Shown piece by piece: positions 1 to 5,119 of a stretch of DNA of 5,764 nt. Position 1 is the stretch's first letter. Every line of letters starts with the position of its first letter. Source of the stretch: JBAYNS01 sp041678625 (lineage in GTDB: Bacteria; Patescibacteriota; Gracilibacteria; Peribacterales; Peribacteraceae); assembly GCA_041678625.1 (NCBI GenBank), contig JBAYNS010000080.1, positions 1 through 5,764 of the forward strand. The letters run 5' to 3'. Under the pieces are notes generated by a model. That model searched no databases, was not told the origin of the DNA, and was given only the letters and a program-made list of their open reading frames with translations. Made by a program: the position numbers and the translations under genes.

Positions 1-3000
1 AGGGGCGCAAAGCCATGCACATCTGTCCTCGCTGCGAAACACCTCTGTCAAACTTCGAGGTGACGCAGGGGTACAAGGATATTGATGACACAGCCGTCAC
101 ATGGAAATTCAAACTGAAGGATGAAAAGAATGCATTCGTTCTCGCATGGACCACCACGCCGTGGAGCACGCTTTCCACGATGGGGCTCTCTATCAAACCG
201 GATGCCACATACATCAAAGTCCGTGCTAACGGTGAAGACCTCATCATGGCCAAGAACCGTGTAGCCGACGTGATGAAAGGAACGGAACAATACGAAGTTA
301 TCGATGAATTTCTTGGCAAAAAACTGGTTGGTAAGACGTACGAGCACATCGCCTCCTGGTACGGTGAGATTCCGGAAGTCAAAAAGAATCCATACGTCTA
401 CCACATCTTTGCCGCAGAGTACGTGGATCCGTCGGAGGGAACCGGAATCGTGACGATTAACGGTTCGTACGGAGAGATTGACATGGAAGCAGCAAAGAAA
501 AACAAACTTCCCATTGTCATGGATGTGCAGATGAACGGCCACTTCGGAAATGAAGCAGGACCCTATGCAGGTATGCACGTGGAAGACGGGGAGAAAAAGC
601 TCATTAAGGACTCCCGCAATAACGGACATATCTGGCGCACAGAGACCTATCGGCACAGTTATCCACACTGCTGGCGCTGCGACTCCCCTCTGCTCAACTA
701 CGCCACATCCTCCTGGTTTGTGGCAGTGGAGAAAATTAAGGAGAAGCTTTTGGACACCAATGCCAAAACCGAGTGGGTTCCGGCACATATCCGTGACGGA
801 CGGTTTGGCAAGTGGCTGGAGGGAGCACGCGACTGGGCAATCAGCCGTAATCGTTTCTGGGGAACGCCCATCCCTATCTGGCGCAATCAGGAGACCGGGG
901 AAACCGAAGTCATCGGCAGCCGCGATGATCTGATGCGCTTTGCTCCGCAGCGCTTCACCAAACTCACCGTGATGCGCCATGCGGAAAGCGAAGGGAACAC
1001 CGTTCCTATTTACCAGGGGAAAGTCCCCGGAACCGATTTGACGAATCGTGGACGAGGACAGGCACAAGAGACGGCAAAGATGCTTGTAGGAAGTTGGAAA
1101 TCCGAAATCCGAAATCCGAAATCCGAAATAGTTTCGAATTTCGATATTCGTGCTTCGAATTTGCCTATAGACGTTATTTACTGCTCACCACTTGCACGAA
1201 CACAGCAGACGGCGCAGATCGTTGCAAAGCACACGGATGCCAAAGTGATTGTGGATGAGCGCCTGCGCGAAGTTTCCTTTGGAGAGTACGAAGGAAAGGC
1301 TGTGGACTTTTCTGACCTTTCTTTTGTGAAAGCACGTCGTGCACACAAGCTGAAAACTGGACAACCCGAATCCATCTATCATTTTCCGGGGATGGAACCG
1401 TGGGATGCAGTGCAGGAACGCATCAGTGATTTTTTGACGGAGACGCTCGTCAAACATCCCGGCGAACACATTCTGGTGGTAACGCATGCCGATCCGCTGC
1501 AGAACGTCATACACTTCTTTACGCAGGAAGATCCCCTCAAACTTTCACATCAGCCATACCCAACTCTTGCCGGTACGCGCACATTCTTCTGGGATCATGA
1601 GAAGAAAAGACAGCTTGATCTGCACAAGCACGTCATTGATGATATTACGTGGAATGCTTCCGATGCTGCGGCAGTGGACGCGACCTTTGTTCGTCACGGC
1701 GAAACAGATCGAAATAAAGCACATATAATATCCGGCCAAGCCGACGTACCACTCAACAAAGAAGGGAAACAACAGATACGTGAACTATCTACTCAATTAC
1801 AATCTCAACAATTCGATCTTATAATCTCTTCTGATCTGAAGCGTGCTGTCGAAAGTGCTGAAATTCTCTCAAAAGAGCTCAAAATTCCATATGAAGCTCA
1901 ATGGATAGAGCTTCGAGAACGAAACTTAGGTGAATATGAAGGAAAGAAAAAAACAGACGTTGTGCCAGAGGATTGTCCTTCAATATCAAATACAAACATC
2001 ACACCAAAGGGGGGGGAGACACAATCACAATTCCGTGAACGAGTTCAACAAGGCGCAGCAAAACTTCTCAAAGAATACAAAGGTAAACGTATTTTAGTAG
2101 TCGGCCACGGAGGAGTGATCAAAGTACTAAAAATGATCTATTTGAATTGTGAGATTCAACGAATGAAGAATGCGGATTTTGTCCAGATTCACATCGCCCC
2201 AAAACTCAAGCGCATCCCCGAAGTCTTTGACTGCTGGTTTGAATCAGGATCAATGCCCTACGCGCAGCCGCACTTCCCGTTCGAAACTGCAGAGAAGACT
2301 CCTCCAGGTTTCCCAGCAGATTTCATCGCAGAGGGAATGGATCAGACGCGCGGATGGTTTTACACACTCATGATTCTCTCCACTGCACTCTTCAACGAAC
2401 CTGCTTTTAAGAACTGCGTGGTGAATGGCATCGTCCTGGCGGAAGACGGTAAGAAGATGAGTAAGCGACTGAAGAACTATCCGGAACCGATGGAGATAGT
2501 GAAAAAGTACGGAGCCGATGCCGTGCGTTTTACCCTGATGAGCTCCCCAGCCGTGCGCGGCGAGGACCTGCGATTTTCAGAGAAAGCCGTGGCGGAGAGT
2601 ATGCGCAACGTGCTTCTGCCGCTGTGGAATTCGTACAGTTTCTTTGTAACCTATGCGAATGCCGCCGGCTATGAACCGGTGGAGTCGCGGAGGGAATCTA
2701 CGCATCCACTGGACATTTGGATTCGCGCGGAAATGCAGGATCTGGTGAATCGCATTACGCAGCAGCTTGACCGCTACGAACTCTCGTTCGCCTGCAGTGA
2801 ACTGCACGAGACGATTGATGCGCTGACCAACTGGTACATCCGCCTTTCGCGCCGCCGGTTTGCCGGCAAAGGTGCGCTGGAGGAAGCTGATGCGAGTGTG
2901 GAATCCGCGATTGAGGGGAATGAGGAAGAGGAACAAGCACAGGCACTGCACACACTCTATGATGTTCTACTGACTATGGGGCAAATTCTAGCACCGTTCT

Positions 3001-3812
3001 GCCCGTTCATCGCAGATGCTATTTACCTGAATCTTGTGCCAGAAGAGCACGGATCCGTGCATCTGACCGATTGGCCTTTGCCGCGCCCGCTGACAAAGGA
3101 GGAGCAGAATCTGCTGCAGAAGAATCGCGCCATGCGGCTCATTGTGTCGCTGGGTCATAAAGTGCGCGCCCAGAAGAATCTGAAGGTGCGCCAGCCACTT
3201 GCACGTGCAGTGATTGCCCTGCCACCTCAGCTCAGGAAAAAGGTGGAGTTCACGGAACAGGAAGGTGCACTGCTGCAGCAGGAACTCAACGTGAAGGAGA
3301 TTGCTTTCACCGATGACCCCGGCACACTGGCTGAAACCATTATTCGCGTTGATGCACGTGCCGTCGGTCCGCGGCTTGGCGCTCGCGTGCAGGAAGTTAT
3401 TGCCGCCGGCAAGCGTGGCGACTTTACCGTGCAGGATGATGGTTCGATTCTGGTCATGGATGAAGTGCTCACTCCGCAGGAAGCTCAGGTTGTCTACATT
3501 GGTAAAGAAGGAATGGATGCTCATGCCGATCAGGGCGTTGTTGTCAGTATGGATACGTCCATCACGGATGCACTGCAAACAGAAGGCATTGCACGCGATC
3601 TCATTCGCGCAATTCAGCGTTTACGCAAAGAGGCAGGTCTTGCCTTTACGGATCACATCATCCTGCAGGTGGAAGGAGCTGATGACGTGCTCTCTGCACA
3701 TGCAGATCTGATTGCGCAGGAAACGCGTTCTGACATCGGTGCGAATAAAGGAGACAAGCAGACCATCGAACTGGGAACACATAAAGTAGCAATTCGTTTT
3801 CAGAAACGCTAA
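1..3812 (+). CDS. ileS: Isoleucyl-tRNA synthetase, type 2, with two inserted histidine-phosphatase domains (5' partial)
   Basis: Charges tRNA-Ile with isoleucine in the cytoplasm. The frame is open to the left edge (GRKA precedes the Met at base 15), so the true start lies upstream and roughly 175 N-terminal residues, including the HIGH motif, are missing. Numbering from that Met: CPRC 4-7 and CWRC 219-222 (first zinc site); editing domain with WTTTPW 45-50 and GTGIV 142-146, Asp156; SRNRFWGTPIPIW 277-289; histidine phosphatase 1 about 316-530; DLHKHVIDD 535-543; histidine phosphatase 2 about 553-728; PEVFDCWFESGS 735-746; KMSKR 814-818; anticodon-binding domain about 900-1020 with NWYIRLSRRRF 939-949; C-terminal domain to 1265. 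The KMSKRLKNYP form and the long C-terminal domain fit the eukaryote-like type 2 class. About 1,440 residues are expected in full, against roughly 1,040 usually; the inserts account for the excess. Identity as IleRS rather than ValRS or LeuRS is very secure. Confidence 0.97.
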   Translation, partial: GRKAMHICPRCETPLSNFEVTQGYKDIDDTAVTWKFKLKDEKNAFVLAWTTTPWSTLSTMGLSIKPDATYIKVRANGEDLIMAKNRVADVMKGTEQYEVIDEFLGKKLVGKTYEHIASWYGEIPEVKKNPYVYHIFAAEYVDPSEGTGIVTINGSYGEIDMEAAKKNKLPIVMDVQMNGHFGNEAGPYAGMHVEDGEKKLIKDSRNNGHIWRTETYRHSYPHCWRCDSPLLNYATSSWFVAVEKIKEKLLDTNAKTEWVPAHIRDGRFGKWLEGARDWAISRNRFWGTPIPIWRNQETGETEVIGSRDDLMRFAPQRFTKLTVMRHAESEGNTVPIYQGKVPGTDLTNRGRGQAQETAKMLVGSWKSEIRNPKSEIVSNFDIRASNLPIDVIYCSPLARTQQTAQIVAKHTDAKVIVDERLREVSFGEYEGKAVDFSDLSFVKARRAHKLKTGQPESIYHFPGMEPWDAVQERISDFLTETLVKHPGEHILVVTHADPLQNVIHFFTQEDPLKLSHQPYPTLAGTRTFFWDHEKKRQLDLHKHVIDDITWNASDAAAVDATFVRHGETDRNKAHIISGQADVPLNKEGKQQIRELSTQLQSQQFDLIISSDLKRAVESAEILSKELKIPYEAQWIELRERNLGEYEGKKKTDVVPEDCPSISNTNITPKGGETQSQFRERVQQGAAKLLKEYKGKRILVVGHGGVIKVLKMIYLNCEIQRMKNADFVQIHIAPKLKRIPEVFDCWFESGSMPYAQPHFPFETAEKTPPGFPADFIAEGMDQTRGWFYTLMILSTALFNEPAFKNCVVNGIVLAEDGKKMSKRLKNYPEPMEIVKKYGADAVRFTLMSSPAVRGEDLRFSEKAVAESMRNVLLPLWNSYSFFVTYANAAGYEPVESRRESTHPLDIWIRAEMQDLVNRITQQLDRYELSFACSELHETIDALTNWYIRLSRRRFAGKGALEEADASVESAIEGNEEEEQAQALHTLYDVLLTMGQILAPFCPFIADAIYLNLVPEEHGSVHLTDWPLPRPLTKEEQNLLQKNRAMRLIVSLGHKVRAQKNLKVRQPLARAVIALPPQLRKKVEFTEQEGALLQQELNVKEIAFTDDPGTLAETIIRVDARAVGPRLGARVQEVIAAGKRGDFTVQDDGSILVMDEVLTPQEAQVVYIGKEGMDAHADQGVVVSMDTSITDALQTEGIARDLIRAIQRLRKEAGLAFTDHIILQVEGADDVLSAHADLIAQETRSDIGANKGDKQTIELGTHKVAIRFQKR
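960..1604 (+). other. Inserted histidine-phosphatase domain 1 within IleRS
   Basis: Residues about 316-530 of the synthetase form a complete histidine-phosphatase (phosphoglycerate mutase-like) domain. Visible catalytic residues are Arg321-His322 in LTVMRHAES (nucleophile His), Arg395 in CSPLARTQQTA, Glu419 in LREVSFGEYEG (proton donor position) and His491 in LVVTHADP. It follows the VIGSRDDL segment of the synthetase and ends just before DLHKHVIDD. It carries an extra stretch of about 25 residues (360-384) made partly by a heptanucleotide repeat, where family members usually have only a few residues before the (Y/S)SPL motif. GC is about 50%, close to the host gene. Substrate is unknown; the family covers phosphatases and mutases acting on small phosphates or phosphoproteins. 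Confidence 0.93.
1097..1129 (+). repeat. GAAATCC heptamer tandem repeat inside ileS
   Basis: Four exact copies of GAAATCC (1097-1103, 1104-1110, 1111-1117, 1118-1124) plus a partial fifth (GAAAT, 1125-1129). It is read through in frame as KSEIRNPKSEI, residues 362-372. It is followed by a direct repeat TTCGAATTT at 1133-1141 and 1154-1162, spaced 21 bases apart, so both parts keep the frame. The encoded stretch falls in a loop of phosphatase domain 1 where the family needs no residues. Confidence 0.9.
1671..2198 (+). other. Inserted histidine-phosphatase domain 2 within IleRS
   Basis: Residues about 553-728 form a second, compact histidine phosphatase. The catalytic set is complete: Arg560-His561 in TFVRHGETDRN, Arg610 in IISSDLKRAVESAEIL, Glu635 in LRERNLGEYEG, and His698 in ILVVGHGGVI. 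It resembles the alpha-ribazole phosphatase/GpmB-like branch, although this cannot be assigned to a reaction by eye. It sits between DLHKHVIDD and LKRIPEVFDCWFESG, where other IleRS have a short CxCGG-type zinc knuckle. Hand-counted GC over 1741-2160 is about 39%, below the 50-60% of most sampled flanking lines, which suggests a separate and later origin than domain 1. The two phosphatases are only distantly similar, so this is not a fresh tandem duplication. Confidence 0.93.
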
Positions 3813-3825
3813 TCTACTGCCCACT

Positions 3826-4230
3826 ATGGCTCACCGTGGTTCTCTGCCTCTGCGCATTCTTCTAAAAACACTCCTTAATATTCTGGTGGTGTGGCTCATG
3901 GCTACGTACCTCAACCAGTACTTTCAGCTTGCCGGCGGCCCAGCAGCACTCGTGATTGTGGGTATACTGCTTACACTCATGAACATGTTCGTGCGGCCGG
4001 TGTTGGAAATCCTCACTCTCCCCTTTAAACTTTTTGCGACAATCATCGCCGTCATTATTGTCAACGGAGGTTTTGTGCAGCTCACGCACATGATCACGCA
4101 AAAGATGGACCCCTCCCTTGTGCAATTGGAAATCTTTGGCGGTCTCTGGGGATGGATTGTGGTGGCAACAGCATTTGGCTTTTCCAACTGGATCATCAAA
4201 GAAGTTCTGCACCCTAAAGGGGGCGATTGA
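3826..4230 (+). CDS. Phage-holin superfamily IV-like four-helix membrane protein
   Basis: 134 residues, very hydrophobic, with about four membrane segments near residues 11-30, 40-56, 62-86 and 103-124. The central LLTLMNMFVRPVLEILTLPF (49-67) followed by a second hydrophobic helix with VNG (79-81) is the hallmark of the family Pfam calls Phage_holin_4_2. These are common chromosomal membrane proteins in bacteria and the name does not imply a prophage; no phage gene is nearby. Function is unknown. The start ATG lies 13 bases after the ileS stop with no Shine-Dalgarno sequence, so translation probably follows from ileS on the same transcript. The positively charged N-terminus (HRGSLPLR) suggests it lies inside the cell. 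The stop is TGA, which argues against a TGA-Gly code. Confidence 0.88.
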   Translation: MAHRGSLPLRILLKTLLNILVVWLMATYLNQYFQLAGGPAALVIVGILLTLMNMFVRPVLEILTLPFKLFATIIAVIIVNGGFVQLTHMITQKMDPSLVQLEIFGGLWGWIVVATAFGFSNWIIKEVLHPKGGD

Positions 4231-4246
4231 TTTGTATCATCTCGCA

Positions 4247-4321
4247 GCGCGGATGTCGTCCTGAGCACAGCTTGCCGGGCGTAGCCTTGGCGAAGACTGG
4301 TCGAAGGGCGTTTATCCGCGC
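4247..4321. repeat. Intergenic fold-back element between convergent genes
   Basis: A 75-base imperfect palindrome. The outer arms GCGCGGAT (4247-4254) and ATCCGCGC (4314-4321) are perfect complements. Next, CGTCCT (4257-4262) pairs with AGGGCG (4305-4310) with one G-T pair, and an inner CTTGCC (4271-4276) pairs with GGC-G-AAG (4289-4295) with one bulge. It contains a CCTGAGC...GTCGAAGG arrangement which, from memory, recurs in dispersed intergenic repeats of many uncultured bacteria. No T-tract follows either arm, so it is a repeat or a structured 3' end rather than a classical terminator. Whether other copies exist in the genome cannot be seen here. Confidence 0.6.
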
Positions 4322-4325
4322 GATT

Positions 4326-4347
4326 GCGCAGGTATCCGAACCTGCGC
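4326..4347. repeat. Perfect 8-bp hairpin near the ends of the convergent genes
   Basis: GCGCAGGT (4326-4333), a six-base loop, then ACCTGCGC (4340-4347). It lies nine bases downstream of the stop codon of the minus-strand gene and four bases after the larger fold-back element. It may stop or stabilise 3' ends arriving from both sides. There is no U-tract on either strand, so intrinsic termination is uncertain. Confidence 0.5.
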
Positions 4348-4356
4348 TGCGGAAAA

Positions 4357-4566
4357 TTACAGAGACCTGTTAATAAAATCGTTCAGCGCCCAGCTCATAC
4401 CTTTGATGGCAGCCTGTGGCGGAATCTTATTGTAGGAGGAAACCACGCCGAATTCCGCCTTTCCCTTTTCAGGAGAGCCCTTTTTAAAGCCAAAAACAAT
4501 GAATGCCGGGATATCGATCTCCTTGAGGAATGCTTCGACTTTCTGCTGAATTTCATTCTGTTCCAT
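4357..4566 (-). CDS. Hypothetical protein, 69 residues
   Basis: Not recognised. It begins MEQNEIQQKVEAFLKEIDIP and ends KGMSWALNDFINRSL. The composition is that of a real small soluble protein: an amphipathic N-terminal helix (about 2-16), a hydrophobic strand FIVFGF (22-27), a Lys-rich turn (28-36), another strand FGVVSS (39-44), and a C-terminal helix (50-68). There is no signal peptide or membrane segment. The frame is open for a further 17 codons upstream but without another ATG or GTG, so the ATG at 4566 is chosen. No Shine-Dalgarno precedes it, as for its neighbours holin and SLH. It converges with the holin gene and diverges from the small secreted gene. The plus-strand reading of the same bases gives a much less protein-like sequence. 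Confidence 0.65.
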   Translation of the reverse strand: MEQNEIQQKVEAFLKEIDIPAFIVFGFKKGSPEKGKAEFGVVSSYNKIPPQAAIKGMSWALNDFINRSL

Positions 4567-4627
4567 GTGGAAAGGGGGAAATAGAATGCGCTCATCATAA
4601 AGGAGATCTGATGCTAATCACAGATTA

Positions 4628-4660
4628 TTGACTTTTAATAATTTTCTTGTACTGTATATA
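4628..4660 (+). promoter_or_regulatory. Possible promoter in AT-rich spacer
   Basis: TTGACT at 4628-4633 matches the -35 consensus in five of six positions, and a TATATA run lies at 4655-4660 in an otherwise AT-rich spacer upstream of the small secreted gene. The spacing between the two (about 20-21 bases) is longer than the usual 17, so either the -10 is a weaker hexamer inside the interval or the match is partly chance. Strand and position fit transcription of the gene at 4704. Confidence 0.35.
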
Positions 4661-4693
4661 TGTTGTTTCTTTTCCACCCTGTTCCTTTTTCAT

Positions 4694-4700
4694 GGAGGTG
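4694..4700 (+). promoter_or_regulatory. Strong Shine-Dalgarno deciding the start at 4704
   Basis: GGAGGTG ends three bases before the ATG at 4704. It selects this start over the in-frame ATGs at 4647 and 4692 and puts a clean signal peptide at the N-terminus. It is the only strong ribosome-binding site in front of a gene in this window. Confidence 0.7.
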
Positions 4701-4703
4701 CCT

Positions 4704-4925
4704 ATGATCAGGCACGCGATTCTGCTAGCTTGCATCGTTTTTACCGGTGCGAGCTTGGCGCACGTCGTTGAACGTGCATGGGAAATCACCGTCGAAGAAA
4801 GTCCGACGGCCATCACGCTGAAAGACACCGCGACCGGATGGTGGCACTGGGTGCCACAAGTCGTGCGGGAACTCCCCGAGTTCCTGGATCAATGTGTGGG
4901 GACCACTAATGACGAGAAGAAGTAA
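4704..4925 (+). CDS. Small secreted protein of unknown function, 73 residues
   Basis: Starts MIRHAILLACIVFTGASLAH: a short positive N-terminus, a hydrophobic core at about 4-18 and an Ala-Ser-Leu-Ala site that suggests signal peptidase I cleavage near residue 19. The mature part is only about 54 residues, acidic and Trp-rich, with EITVEES, then TGWWHWVPQ (44-52), one Cys (64) and a charged tail ending DEKK. No family is recognised. The Cys at residue 10 lies inside the hydrophobic core, so a lipobox is unlikely. The gene has its own possible promoter, a strong SD and a downstream terminator, so it seems to be a single-gene unit. Reality is supported by the SD, signal peptide and terminator together. 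Confidence 0.65.
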   Translation: MIRHAILLACIVFTGASLAHVVERAWEITVEESPTAITLKDTATGWWHWVPQVVRELPEFLDQCVGTTNDEKK

Positions 4926-4964
4926 ATGATCCCCGCTCCACTCGCCGGGAGCAAGAAGCAACTT

Positions 4965-5003
4965 AAGCATCAAGCCGTAGATCCCGACTTGATGCTTTTT
5001 CTT
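4965..5003 (+). terminator. Intrinsic terminator after the small secreted gene
   Basis: A perfect 10-bp stem, AAGCATCAAG (4965-4974) with CTTGATGCTT (4988-4997), has a 13-base loop and runs into TTTCTT (4998-5003), giving a T-rich end from 4996. It lies about 40 bases after the stop codon of the secreted gene. The stem is not very GC-rich, but its length and the T-tract make termination likely. Confidence 0.75.
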
Positions 5004-5074
5004 CATAGAACAGGGCTCCACGCAAATACCTGAATACAGGAGTGCTTCAGGAAGAACTTGCGCTCAGATGATGA

Positions 5075-5107
5075 GTACAGGGACAATTCCCCCCTTTCTT
5101 CCTGTAC
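5075..5107 (+). promoter_or_regulatory. Leader hairpin upstream of the SLH gene
   Basis: GTACAGGGA (5075-5083) pairs with TTCCTGTAC (5099-5107), nine pairs with one G-T, around a pyrimidine-rich 15-base loop holding a run of six C. It ends 12 bases before the ATG at 5120, where an SD would otherwise be; none is present. It could influence initiation or be a remnant terminator of the spacer. Function is inferred only from position. Confidence 0.4.
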
Positions 5108-5119
5108 CCCACAGCTTTT

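Larger units (their letters stand above)
4231..4356. other. Convergent intergenic spacer
   Basis: Beyond the two inverted-repeat structures described separately (4247-4321 and 4326-4347), nothing else is seen here: no plausible gene, no T-tract terminator. Confidence 0.6.

Noticed and set aside
48..1067. Long open frame (339 codons) on the minus strand opposite ileS
   Set aside because: It lies wholly antisense to the conserved editing and catalytic region of IleRS; its translation is Cys/His/Phe-rich with no recognisable domain.
1097..1129. CRISPR array
   Set aside because: The unit is only seven bases, directly adjoining, without spacers, and in frame within a gene.
2577..2951. Minus-strand open frame opposite the anticodon-binding domain
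   Set aside because: Shadow of a well-conserved coding region in GC-rich sequence; no start signal or protein-like features.
2988..3578. 196-codon minus-strand open frame opposite the ileS C-terminus
   Set aside because: Antisense to recognisable IleRS C-terminal sequence; composition is not protein-like.
15..3812. ileS as a pseudogene or assembly chimera
   Set aside because: The frame is intact across both inserts, catalytic residues of all three enzymatic modules are kept, and IleRS motifs resume correctly after each insert. Chimerism cannot be fully excluded without reads.
3826..4230. Prophage remnant, because of the holin-like gene
   Set aside because: This holin superfamily is mostly chromosomal; no integrase, lysin, structural gene or attachment site is visible.
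4324..4584. Plus-strand 86-codon frame opposite the small minus-strand gene
   Set aside because: Starts inside the hairpin region, Arg/Asn/Phe-heavy, and less protein-like than the minus-strand reading of the same bases.
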